A stretch of DNA of 64,000 nt from Gemmatimonadaceae bacterium. Lineage in GTDB: Bacteria > Gemmatimonadota > Gemmatimonadetes > Gemmatimonadales > Gemmatimonadaceae. This document shows positions 8,068-15,886 of this stretch, piece after piece. Within the stretch, counting starts at the first letter, position 1. Each line of letters begins with the position of its first letter. The stretch covers positions 103,275 to 167,274 of the forward strand of contig JAICWO010000013.1 in assembly GCA_025934775.1 (NCBI GenBank), written 5' to 3'. The notes beneath the pieces are model-generated. The model was not told where the DNA came from and searched no databases. It saw only the letters and a program-made list of their open reading frames with translations. The position numbers were made by a program, and so were the translations under genes.

Positions 8068-10191
8068 ATGAGCGCAGCCCACCTCATGCACGCGTTCGCG
8101 ACGGCGGCCGCGTTGTCCATCGCCGCCGCCGCGCCCGCTCGGGCACAATCGGATCGCGCGGGCCGCGCGCCGTTGATCGAGCTCCGCCGCGGGCTCGTGA
8201 TCACACACTCCGTCCGCATCGCACGCAAGCGATATGAGCTTGCCGCGCCGGCGTCGATGGGCTCCGCGGTGATCGTGGTGCGCGGCGACAACGTCACCGT
8301 CGACTTCAATGGCGCGACGCTCGGCGGAATGCCTCAGCGCGCGGATCCCGATCGTGCGAGCGGTGTCGGCGTACGGATCGAGGGCGGCCGGAACGTGCGC
8401 ATCATCAACGCGACGATTCGCGGCTACAAGGTCGGCTTGCTCGCGCGCGGCACGCGTGGGCTCGTCCTCGCGCACGACGACTTTGGCCACAACTGGAAGC
8501 CGCGACTGTTCAGCGTCGTCGAGCACGAGAGCCTCGTCGACTGGCTCTCGCATCACCACAACGAGCACGACGAGTGGCTTCGATTCGGCGCCGGCGCGTA
8601 CCTCGCCGACGTGCATGGCGGCGAGATACGCGGCGTCACGATCGAGCAAGGCATGGAAGGCCTGATGCTCGTCCGCTGCGACAGCCTCCGGATCTGGAAC
8701 AACACGATCGAGTTCAACTCTGGCGTCGGCATCGGGCTCTATCGCTCGAGCGACAACTCGATCATGCACAACCGCGCGAGCTTCAACGTGCGCGGCTACA
8801 GCCACGGCTTCTATCGCCGCGGGCAGGATTCGGCGGACCTGCTCATGTACGAGCAGAGCTCGCGCAACGTGGTCGCGTACAACTCGATGACCCACGGCGG
8901 CGATGGACTGTTCTTGTGGGCCGGCCAGAGCACGATGGACACGGGCGAAGGCGGCGCGAACGACAACGTGTTCTACGCGAACGACTTCAGCTTCGCGCCG
9001 GCCAACGGCATGGAGGCGACGTTTTCGCGGAACGTCTTCGTCGCGAATCGCGTCGAGGGCTCCGACTACGGCCTCTGGGCCGACCCGATCGCGCCGGACG
9101 ATTGGGGATATCCCAAGCACCGCGACACGCGGAGCCGCGACTATGTGATCGAAGGAAACGTCTTCGTCGGCAATCGGGCGGCCATTCGCCTGGCCAACAC
9201 CCGCGGGGTCGAGATCGACAAGAACCGGTACTTCGGTGTCGACACCGTGCTCGCCCTGCGCGACTCGACCCAATTCCGGCGCGGTGCCAACGACTCCGCG
9301 TTTGCCGATGCAGCGAATCTGGCGGGCGCGATCATGCCGGTGCATGGCATCATGCCAGGCGGCGTGAGTCCAGCTCCCCTTCCCGGCCACATCGACGCGC
9401 TGGCGACCGATTCGCTCGCGCACCGTCCTCGCTCCGCGATCATCGTCGACGAGTGGGGCCCGTACGACTATCGCTACCCGATGCTCTGGCCCGCCGACAG
9501 CTCGCATGCCAATCCCCTGCGCCTCCGAGTCCTCGGGCCGCCGGGAACGTGGCGTCTCGCGAAGCGACGCGGCATCCGCTCGCTCTCGAGCGAGCATGGC
9601 CGCACGGGCGACACGATCACGGTCGCCCCCGACGCGCTCGATGATTGGATGCTCACACTCGAATACCGCGGCGCCGCGACGGAGTCTCCGCGCGGCGAGC
9701 GCCGGCCGGCCGGAACGCCATACCAGTTCTCATATGAGCACTTCGAGCCGCTGCACGCGTGGGCGGTGCGATTCTATGCCTGGACCGACAGCACCGATCC
9801 ACGCCGACATCCGGCGGCGTTCGAGTCGGCGCTCCGCGGCACGCCGATCGCCGAGCAATCGCCGGAGCGTCTCGATGATGAGTGGTATCGTCCCACCATT
9901 CGTGGCGTGCCGCAGGGCAAGTGGGCCGCCGTCGCGACGACGAGCGTCGCGCTTCCGAGCGGCACGTACACACTGCGCACGATCAGCGATGATGCCGTGC
10001 GCGTCTGGGTCGATGGAACGCTCACGATCGACGACTGGACGCCGCACGAATCGACCGTGGACAACGCGCCGATCACGGCCGGCCGGCACCAGATTCGGCT
10101 CGAGTACTATCAGGTCGACGGCTGGACGGAGCTGCGCGCCGAGATCGTGCGCGGCACGCAGCGATCGACCGGCTCACCCGGACCGCATTGA
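8068..10191 (+). CDS. Secreted right-handed beta-helix protein with C-terminal PA14-like domain
   Basis: A 707-residue exported protein. The start at 8068 gives a Sec signal ending PARAQ|S; a longer in-frame version from 7933 would bury the signal and overlap the divergent gene. Residues about 60-430 are many short N-rich rungs (VRIINATIRGYKVGL, LRIWNNTIEFNSGVGIGLY, NVFYANDFSFAPANGMEATF) typical of NosD/pectate-lyase type parallel beta-helices. The C terminus (about 640-700: TYTLRTISDDAVRVWVDGTLTIDDW) matches the PA14 carbohydrate-binding fold. A role in polysaccharide binding or cleavage outside the cell is inferred; catalytic residues cannot be assigned. Confidence 0.85.
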   Translation: MSAAHLMHAFATAAALSIAAAAPARAQSDRAGRAPLIELRRGLVITHSVRIARKRYELAAPASMGSAVIVVRGDNVTVDFNGATLGGMPQRADPDRASGVGVRIEGGRNVRIINATIRGYKVGLLARGTRGLVLAHDDFGHNWKPRLFSVVEHESLVDWLSHHHNEHDEWLRFGAGAYLADVHGGEIRGVTIEQGMEGLMLVRCDSLRIWNNTIEFNSGVGIGLYRSSDNSIMHNRASFNVRGYSHGFYRRGQDSADLLMYEQSSRNVVAYNSMTHGGDGLFLWAGQSTMDTGEGGANDNVFYANDFSFAPANGMEATFSRNVFVANRVEGSDYGLWADPIAPDDWGYPKHRDTRSRDYVIEGNVFVGNRAAIRLANTRGVEIDKNRYFGVDTVLALRDSTQFRRGANDSAFADAANLAGAIMPVHGIMPGGVSPAPLPGHIDALATDSLAHRPRSAIIVDEWGPYDYRYPMLWPADSSHANPLRLRVLGPPGTWRLAKRRGIRSLSSEHGRTGDTITVAPDALDDWMLTLEYRGAATESPRGERRPAGTPYQFSYEHFEPLHAWAVRFYAWTDSTDPRRHPAAFESALRGTPIAEQSPERLDDEWYRPTIRGVPQGKWAAVATTSVALPSGTYTLRTISDDAVRVWVDGTLTIDDWTPHESTVDNAPITAGRHQIRLEYYQVDGWTELRAEIVRGTQRSTGSPGPH

Positions 10192-10194
10192 GTG

Positions 10195-10216
10195 TCCGGC
10201 GCCATGAGGCGCCGGA
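10195..10216. terminator. Bidirectional terminator between convergent genes
   Basis: A perfect 9-bp inverted repeat (10195-10203 with 10208-10216) with a 4-base loop. It lies in the 34-base gap between the stop of the rightward beta-helix gene and the stop of the leftward L,D-transpeptidase gene. There is no U-run on either side. Confidence 0.6.
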
Positions 10217-10225
10217 ATGAGCCGA

Positions 10226-11056
10226 TCACCCGGTGGTCGCGTTGACCCACGGGTCGCCGGCGAGCCACGTCGCGTTCGGCGCGAACAGGAACACCAGGCT
10301 GCCGTGCGCGAGCTTGGGCAGCAGTCGCTCGGCGCGCGACGGCTCCATCGCCGGGCACCCTTCACTGCGGCCCGCTTTGGTCGGCGTCACGTATGGCGCG
10401 CCGTGGGCGACAACGCCGCGCGCGAACGCGTTCGTGTTGAAGCCCTTCGATACGCCGTCGAGGCGCAGGCCGATCGAATGATAGGCCGAGCCGCCCGAGT
10501 GACCGGTGAACGCGTACGTATCTCCGGTCACGTACAAGCCGAGCGACGTCTCGGCGCTGCCCGAGCCGTTGGAGAAGCGCGTCGGCACGCCGTAGTGCGA
10601 CACCGACGAGCCGCGGCCGTGCGCGACGGTGAACGGGCCTTCGACGATCTTTAGAGAATCCATATCAAAGACGTAGCCGCGCATCGTGGTGCTCGAGAGG
10701 CCGTAGTCGACGAAATAGAGGTACGGCTTCTTCACGTCGTCGGGATGCGCGGACTTGTACTCGAAGTACGCCTTGAACGCGTCGTCGAGCGCCTCCGGCG
10801 AGCTGAGGGGGCGCACCATCGACTCGAGCGTGCTGACCGCGTTCTTCGTCTCGACGTCGACCGAGCTCATCGCAACCGCAGGCGCGCTCGCCAGTTTCGC
10901 CGAGTCTGTTGTCGTGGCCGAGCCCGTCACGAAAGCAGTCGCCGCGCGCATCACTGGTCCCTGTGTCTGGTGACCAGGCACAAGCGCAGCCCCGCCAAAC
11001 AACACCGCGGCCGCTCCAATCAACACGTTTTGCAGCACGAGCTTTCGTGATTTCAT
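10226..11056 (-). CDS. Murein L,D-transpeptidase catalytic-domain protein (YkuD_2 type)
   Basis: A 276-residue exported protein. An AGGAG site precedes the ATG at 11056, and the N terminus is a signal/anchor (LQNVLIGAAAVLFGGAALVPG). The C-terminal half holds the transpeptidase-like domain: FVDYGLSSTTMRGYVFDM, FTVAHGRGSS, a His in YAFTGHSGGSAYHSIGLRLDG, and RSEGCPAM with the candidate nucleophilic Cys. The S-x-G-C context matches the YkuD_2 subfamily rather than classic YkuD (SHGC). It would cross-link or modify peptidoglycan stem peptides in the periplasm. A lytic transglycosylase is encoded just upstream on the same strand, so cell-wall work is consistent. Confidence 0.85.
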   Translation of the reverse strand: MKSRKLVLQNVLIGAAAVLFGGAALVPGHQTQGPVMRAATAFVTGSATTTDSAKLASAPAVAMSSVDVETKNAVSTLESMVRPLSSPEALDDAFKAYFEYKSAHPDDVKKPYLYFVDYGLSSTTMRGYVFDMDSLKIVEGPFTVAHGRGSSVSHYGVPTRFSNGSGSAETSLGLYVTGDTYAFTGHSGGSAYHSIGLRLDGVSKGFNTNAFARGVVAHGAPYVTPTKAGRSEGCPAMEPSRAERLLPKLAHGSLVFLFAPNATWLAGDPWVNATTG

Positions 11057-11401
11057 CAGGGAACGCTCCTGTTGTGTGGATGCTGTGTGTATGACGCGCA
11101 TGCAGGCAGGTTGGCACGCGCGCGTCGCCGGGATCGCTACTGGGCGGTCCCGAAAACGCAGCTTGGGGTTTTGTGGTGGTCTTTCAATCTACCCGATCGA
11201 CCACTGAATGTAAACCCTTGCTATCAATAAACTTAGGTCGAGTTTGCCACATCTTTGCCGGCCTCGCCCGTGGGATGAATTCCGCGTCGATCTCCTTTCT
11301 ATAGTCGACGGTGCGACGGGATGTTCCGCGATGCTCGATTGTCAGCAAACTCTATAATCGCACGGAACGTGCAGCGCACCGGCGGTATCCGAAATCCGCG
11401 A
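11057..11401. other. 345-base intergenic region between two cell-wall genes
   Basis: No ORF here looks coding. It has lower G+C than its surroundings, carries a sigma70-like promoter facing the L,D-transpeptidase gene, and must also contain the end of the lytic transglycosylase transcript, for which no hairpin was recognised. Confidence 0.6.
11186..11214 (-). promoter_or_regulatory. Sigma70-like promoter for the L,D-transpeptidase gene
   Basis: On the minus strand, TTTACA (11214-11209) and TAGATT (11191-11186) are 17 bases apart, close to the TTGACA/TATAAT consensus in an otherwise GC-rich region. Transcription would begin near 11180, giving a leader of about 120 bases before the ATG at 11056. 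Confidence 0.45.
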
Positions 11402-12196
11402 TCAGTCGGCGTTCGCGGCGGTGGAATCGAAGCCGTACTTCGCCGGATCCTTCGCGATCGTCGCGGCGGCGATCAGCTTGGGGACGTAATCGCGAGTCTC
11501 CTTCGGGAGCGCGCTCGCGATACGGTAATAATCGGCGTCGGTGCCCGACTTCTTGCCCGTGACGCGCTCGAGGGCACGCTCCACCGCCCCGGGGCCGGCG
11601 TTGTACGCGGCCGCGGCCAGATACCACGAGCCGAAGCGCTGATACAAGTCGCTGAGATAACTCAGCGCCGCGTCGGTCGACTTCGCCGGATCCTTGCGCT
11701 CATCGACGTGCGACGTGACCGCGAGCCCATAATTGCGGGCGGTCGCGGACATGAACTGCCAGAGTCCCGTCGCCTTGACGGGCGATTTCGCCGTCGGTTT
11801 GTATCCCGATTCGACGATCGGCAGGTACACGAGCTCTTGCGGGAGCCCGCGCTGCTCGATCTTCGACGACACCGTCGATGCGTATTTACTCATTCGATCC
11901 AGGTACGTCGAGAAGTCGCTGCGCATGCTCGTCGTGAACCGCTTGATCCAGGTGGTCACGAGCGAATTGTGAATGTCCGCGAGCTGCCACGCGGCCGAGG
12001 TATCGGCGTGCGCCGAGTCGCTCGAGTCTGTCCGCGCAACGGCCGCGACGGCCGCGGCAGGCTTCGACGAGGTCGCCATTTTGGTCGTGTTCGTCGCGCC
12101 GCTCGCGATGCCGATGCCGACCGCGGCAGCAGTAGCGAGCGCGGCGAACGAACCGAACGCGAGCTTTTCGCGCAGATATCGCGGCAGCGTGATCAT
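11402..12196 (-). CDS. Lytic transglycosylase, SLT domain (MltD/Slt-like)
   Basis: A 264-residue periplasmic muramidase that cleaves MurNAc-GlcNAc with 1,6-anhydro product. The start chosen is MITLPRYLREKL, followed by a signal/anchor helix (AFGSFAALATAAAVGIGIASG). After an Ala/Ser-rich linker the SLT domain begins near residue 115. It has the catalytic Glu in LPIVESGY, the glycan-cleft motif KATGLWQFMSATARNYGL, and the C-terminal YNAGPGAVERAL. There is no LysM repeat, unlike MltD itself. It is upstream of and parallel to the L,D-transpeptidase-like gene, but a 345-base gap with a promoter separates them. Confidence 0.93.
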   Translation of the reverse strand: MITLPRYLREKLAFGSFAALATAAAVGIGIASGATNTTKMATSSKPAAAVAAVARTDSSDSAHADTSAAWQLADIHNSLVTTWIKRFTTSMRSDFSTYLDRMSKYASTVSSKIEQRGLPQELVYLPIVESGYKPTAKSPVKATGLWQFMSATARNYGLAVTSHVDERKDPAKSTDAALSYLSDLYQRFGSWYLAAAAYNAGPGAVERALERVTGKKSGTDADYYRIASALPKETRDYVPKLIAAATIAKDPAKYGFDSTAANAD

Positions 12197-12310
12197 GCAG
12201 CGCAGGTTAGCGCGCCTTGCGAGCGGAGGAAGTCGACATGTCGCGGGCGGCACGTGGGTGTCACGAGTCGCACGAGTGCGACGGACTCAACGCTCAGGAG
12301 CGGCGGGTCA

Positions 12311-12886
12311 TCACGAGCGACGCGAGCGATCTCCTGCCGACGTCGAAGAGCGAGCGATGCGACCGAGGCCTTTTTGCGCGCCGCTGCCGTGCTCGGCGGT
12401 CTCGAACAAGGGGGCTTTAGCCGCCGCGACGCGCATTTCGACGAGGAGCGCGCCGACGCCGCGGATCAACGCATCGACCTCGGCCGCGGGCATGCGGCCG
12501 AGTGAGTCGATCATGCGAGCGAGCGGCGGCTTGGGCGCGCGGCGAGCGAGCGAGCGCCCCCGCTGGGTCAACGCAACGCAGACGCGGCGGCGGTCGGCGG
12601 GCGACGGCGTGCGCCGCACGAAGCCAGCGTCCTCGAGTCGGCGCACGAGGAGCGAGACCGTGCTTTGCTGGGTGAGGGCGCGTTCGGCGAGCTCGTTGAT
12701 CGTGAGCTCGCGCGCTTCCTCGAGTTGGCGGAGCAGAAACAGTTGTGCGTTGGTGAGTCCCGTGCGCTGCTCCACGGCGCGCGCGGATTCGCCGAGCGCG
12801 TTGACGAGACGCCGGACGCTGTCGACGGCGCGCTCGGTCCGTCGGCCGGGAGCAGACGCTCCGCGGCCCGTCACCGTGTTCGTCAT
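12311..12886 (-). CDS. MarR-family transcriptional regulator
   Basis: A 191-residue winged-helix regulator starting MTNTVTGRG; the frame stays open further upstream but that extension runs into the divergent gene. Motifs are the dimerisation helix (VRRLVNALGESARAVEQ), the helix-turn-helix (LTINELAERALTQQSTVSLLVRRLEDAGFV), the wing (RRTPSPADRRRVCVALTQRGRSL) with the usual DRR..V.LT pattern, and a C-terminal dimer helix. The tail after about residue 160 is basic and looks disordered. It is divergent from the pyruvate oxidase/respiratory gene run, with an 18-bp near-perfect palindrome in the 136-base gap. It is therefore the likely local regulator, possibly sensing a phenolic or carboxylate ligand; the ligand is not readable. 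Confidence 0.9.
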   Translation of the reverse strand: MTNTVTGRGASAPGRRTERAVDSVRRLVNALGESARAVEQRTGLTNAQLFLLRQLEEARELTINELAERALTQQSTVSLLVRRLEDAGFVRRTPSPADRRRVCVALTQRGRSLARRAPKPPLARMIDSLGRMPAAEVDALIRGVGALLVEMRVAAAKAPLFETAEHGSGAQKGLGRIARSSTSAGDRSRRS

Positions 12887-12944
12887 GGCCCCCCGGCCGG
12901 TGAGGATCTCGCGCACGATGCAGGAATCGTGGCAGCGGCGCAAA

Positions 12945-12962
12945 TATATTGACGTCACTATA
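12945..12962. promoter_or_regulatory. Candidate MarR operator (18-bp palindrome)
   Basis: TATATTGACGTCACTATA is an inverted repeat with one mismatched pair out of nine, centred on TGACGTCA. It is the only AT-rich patch in the gap between the divergent marR and pyruvate oxidase genes. Size and placement fit MarR-family operators. Binding is inferred. Confidence 0.55.
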
Positions 12963-13022
12963 CCGGTACGCTTCTTGTAGGCGGGGCATGGCTCACCATC
13001 GCGCGTTTCGCTGGAGGCCTGT

Positions 13023-14777
13023 ATGCCCGCTACCGTCGCCGACCTGCTCGTCGAGCGCCTGATCGCATGGGGAGTGGATACGATCTTCGGCCTGCCAGGC
13101 GACGGGATCGACGGGCTGTTCGAGGCGCTGCGGATTCGCGAGAAGCAGATCCGGTTCATGCAGGTCCGGCATGAAGAGGCCGCCGCGTTCGCGGCGTGCG
13201 GCTACGCCAAGTACACGGGCCGACTCGGCGTCTGCATGGCGACGTCGGGCCCGGGCGGCATCCATCTGCTCAATGGTCTCTACGACGCGAAGTGCGACGG
13301 GCAGCCGGTGCTCGCGATCACGGGTCACACGTTCCACGATCTGATCGGGATGCATTATCAGCAGGACGTCGATCTCGACAAGCTGTACATGGACGTGGCG
13401 GCGTTCAATCAACGGGTGATGGGTCCGGCGCACGTGAACAACGTCGTCGACGAGGCGATCAAGACGGCGCTGTCGCGGCACACCGTTTCGCACATCACGA
13501 TTCCGAAGGACATCCAGAAGTGGACGACGGACGACGGCCAGCGCTCCGAGGCGAACATTCGCCGGCACAGCGCCGACCTCTACGCGTCGGTGCACTCGGT
13601 GCCTTCGGAAGAGATTCTGCGGCGCGCCGCGGAGCTGATCAACGACGGCAAGAAGGTCGCGATCCTCGCCGGGCGCGGCTGTCTGGGCGCGCGCGACGAG
13701 GTGCTGCAGCTGGCCGCGCGCGTGAACGGCCCGATCATCAAGCCGCTGCTCGGCAAGGCGGTCGTGCCCGATGACAGCGAGTACACGACCGGCGGCATCG
13801 GTCTGCTCGGCACGGCGCCGTCGCAGGATGCGCTCGAGGAGTGCGATACCGTCATCATCGCGGGGAGCAGCTTTCCCTATCTCGAGTTCTATCCCAAGGA
13901 CGGCCGGGCCAAGGGTGTCCAGATCGACGTCGACCCGGCGCGGATCGGACTCCGCTATCACGTGGACGTCGGCCTGATCGGCGACTGCCGTACGGTGCTT
14001 CGCGCGCTGCTGCCGCTCATCGAGCAGAAGAAGTCGCGCGAGTTTCTGAAGGACGCACAGGACCGCATGAAGGATTGGCGCGGCCTGATGAAGGAGCGCG
14101 GCACGCGCGACGACATGCCGATGAAGCCGCAGGTGGTGACGTATCACCTCAACAAGCTGCTCGACGACGACGCGATCGTGTCGGCGGACAGCGGGACGAT
14201 CGCGACCTGGGCCGCGCGGTACATCGACGTGCGCGGCTCGATGCAGTTCTCGCTTTCGGGATCGCTCGCCACGATGGCGAACGGGCTGCCGTACAGCATC
14301 GGCGCGGCGGCGGCGTACCCGAAGCGGCAAGTGGTGTGCATCGTCGGCGACGGCGGGTTCTCGATGCTGATGGCCGAGCTGGCGACGCTCGTGAAGTACA
14401 ACCTTCCGGTCAAGGTCATCATCATCAAGAACAACGTCCTCGGGATGATCAAGTGGGAACAGATGGTGCTCGAGGGCAACCCGCAGTACGGCGTGGAGCT
14501 GCAGCCGATCGACTTCGAGGCGTACGCCAAGGCGTGCGGCGCCGGCGGCTTCACGGTCGAGAAGCCGAAGGACGTTGAGAAAACGCTCAAGGCGGCGCTC
14601 GCGCATCCGGGACCGGCGCTGGTGCAGGCGGTGGTCGACGCCAACGAGCCGCCAATGCCGGGGCACGTGTCCACGAAGCAGGCGCTGCATCTCGCCAAAG
14701 CATTGGCGCGCGGCGAGAAGGGACGGTGGGAGATCATCAAGACCGTCGCGGAGGACAAGGTGCGCGAGGTCATCTGA
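13023..14777 (+). CDS. Thiamine pyrophosphate enzyme, pyruvate oxidase / pyruvate:quinone oxidoreductase-like
   Basis: A 584-residue enzyme, close to PoxB length (572). A GGAGG site sits just before the ATG. The TPP-binding N domain has IFGLPGDGIDG and the activating Glu in MQVRHEEAAAFAACGYAKYTG. The middle domain is the FAD/nucleotide-binding type (VAILAGRGCLGARDEVLQLA). The C domain has the cofactor motif GDGGFSMLMAELATLVKYNLPVKVIIIKNN. The most likely reaction is oxidative decarboxylation of pyruvate to acetate with electrons to quinone; acetolactate synthase-like or glyoxylate carboligase chemistry is less likely. It is the first gene of the long rightward respiratory run, so a quinone-reducing role fits. 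Probably controlled by the divergent MarR protein. Confidence 0.85.
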   Translation: MPATVADLLVERLIAWGVDTIFGLPGDGIDGLFEALRIREKQIRFMQVRHEEAAAFAACGYAKYTGRLGVCMATSGPGGIHLLNGLYDAKCDGQPVLAITGHTFHDLIGMHYQQDVDLDKLYMDVAAFNQRVMGPAHVNNVVDEAIKTALSRHTVSHITIPKDIQKWTTDDGQRSEANIRRHSADLYASVHSVPSEEILRRAAELINDGKKVAILAGRGCLGARDEVLQLAARVNGPIIKPLLGKAVVPDDSEYTTGGIGLLGTAPSQDALEECDTVIIAGSSFPYLEFYPKDGRAKGVQIDVDPARIGLRYHVDVGLIGDCRTVLRALLPLIEQKKSREFLKDAQDRMKDWRGLMKERGTRDDMPMKPQVVTYHLNKLLDDDAIVSADSGTIATWAARYIDVRGSMQFSLSGSLATMANGLPYSIGAAAAYPKRQVVCIVGDGGFSMLMAELATLVKYNLPVKVIIIKNNVLGMIKWEQMVLEGNPQYGVELQPIDFEAYAKACGAGGFTVEKPKDVEKTLKAALAHPGPALVQAVVDANEPPMPGHVSTKQALHLAKALARGEKGRWEIIKTVAEDKVREVI

Positions 14778-14779
14778 CC

Positions 14780-15886
14780 GTGCACGCCCGCCAGACGTCC
14801 GCCGTGCCGCTCGAGGATCTCACCGTGACGACGTATCGCATTCCAACCGACACGCCGGATGAATCGGACGGCACGTTCGTGTGGAATGCCACGACGCTCG
14901 TGCTGGTGCACGCACGCGGCGGCGGGATGACGGGCATCGGCTACACCTACGCGAATACCGCGACCGCGGAGCTGATTCGCGACTCGCTCGCCGGCGTCGC
15001 GCGCGGGATGGACGCGCTCTCGATTCCGTCGATCTGGGCGAAGCTCGTCGAGGCCGTCCGCAACGTCGGGCGGACGGGCATTGCCTCGATGGCGATCTCG
15101 GCGATCGATTCGGCCATATGGGATCTCAAATCCAAGTTGTTTGATACGCCGCTCGTGTCGCTGCTCGGCGCGTCGCGGGCGGCGGCGCCGGTCTACGGCA
15201 GCGGCGGCGTCACGTCGTACAACGCCGATCAGCTCTGCGCGCAGCTCGCCGGCTGGGTCGCGGACGGGATTCCCCGCGTGAAGATGAAGATCGGGCGCGA
15301 CGCGGCGGCCGACGTGGAACGCGTCGCCGCCGCGCGCGCCGCGATCGGCGACGCGGAGCTGTTCGTGGACGCCAACGGCGCGTACGAGCGCAAGCAGGCG
15401 ATCGCGCAAGCCGAGCGATTCGCCGAGTACGACGTGACGTGGTTCGAGGAGCCCGTGTATCACCGCGATCTGGACGGGCTCCGGCTGGTGCGCGAGCACG
15501 CACCGCCCGGCGTGGAGATCTCCGTCGGCGAATATGGATACGCGCCGAGCACGTTCGAGTCGATCGTTCGCGCGGGCGCCGTGGACGTGCTGCAAGCCGA
15601 TGCCTCGAGGTGCGAAGGGATCACGGGCCTTCTGGTGGTCGACGGCTTGTGCGAGGCGACGATGACGCCGCTCTCGACGCACTGCGCGCCGTCGCTTCAT
15701 GCGCACGTCGCCTGCGCCGCGAAGCGCGTGCGCCATCTCGAATACTTTCACGATCACGCGCGCATCGAGCAGATGTTCTTCGATGGCGCGCTGACGCCGC
15801 GGGACGGCGCGCTCCACCCGGACCTCACGAGGCCCGGCCTGGGGCTGGAGCTCAAGGAAGCGGACGCCAAGAGGTTCGAGACGTGA
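14780..15886 (+). CDS. Enolase-superfamily enzyme (mandelate racemase / muconate-lactonizing type)
   Basis: A 368-residue protein. A GTG start at 14780, 2 bases after the previous stop, gives a complete capping domain. The barrel domain carries the catalytic lysine pair in VKMKIGRD (KxK). Metal ligands are in VDANGAY (Asp), WFEEPVY (Glu) and ISVGEYGY (Glu), and a late His is in PLSTHCAPSLHAH. That set marks an MR-subgroup acid-sugar dehydratase or racemase acting by proton abstraction next to a carboxylate. The substrate cannot be read. Neighbours that oxidise 2-hydroxy or 2-keto acids suggest a sugar-acid or hydroxy-acid pathway feeding pyruvate. The stop overlaps the next start by GTGA. Confidence 0.88.
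   Translation: MHARQTSAVPLEDLTVTTYRIPTDTPDESDGTFVWNATTLVLVHARGGGMTGIGYTYANTATAELIRDSLAGVARGMDALSIPSIWAKLVEAVRNVGRTGIASMAISAIDSAIWDLKSKLFDTPLVSLLGASRAAAPVYGSGGVTSYNADQLCAQLAGWVADGIPRVKMKIGRDAAADVERVAAARAAIGDAELFVDANGAYERKQAIAQAERFAEYDVTWFEEPVYHRDLDGLRLVREHAPPGVEISVGEYGYAPSTFESIVRAGAVDVLQADASRCEGITGLLVVDGLCEATMTPLSTHCAPSLHAHVACAAKRVRHLEYFHDHARIEQMFFDGALTPRDGALHPDLTRPGLGLELKEADAKRFET

Noticed and set aside
7102..9597. 831-codon leftward frame covering the M48 protease and antisense of the beta-helix gene
   Set aside because: Only the part from 7938 has a ribosome-binding site, signal peptide and family homology; the rest is shadow.
15439..15882. N-terminal extension of the FAD/Fe-S dehydrogenase frame
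   Set aside because: It overlaps the enolase-superfamily gene in another frame and gives an Arg-rich artefact. The GTGA overlap at 15883 is the better start.
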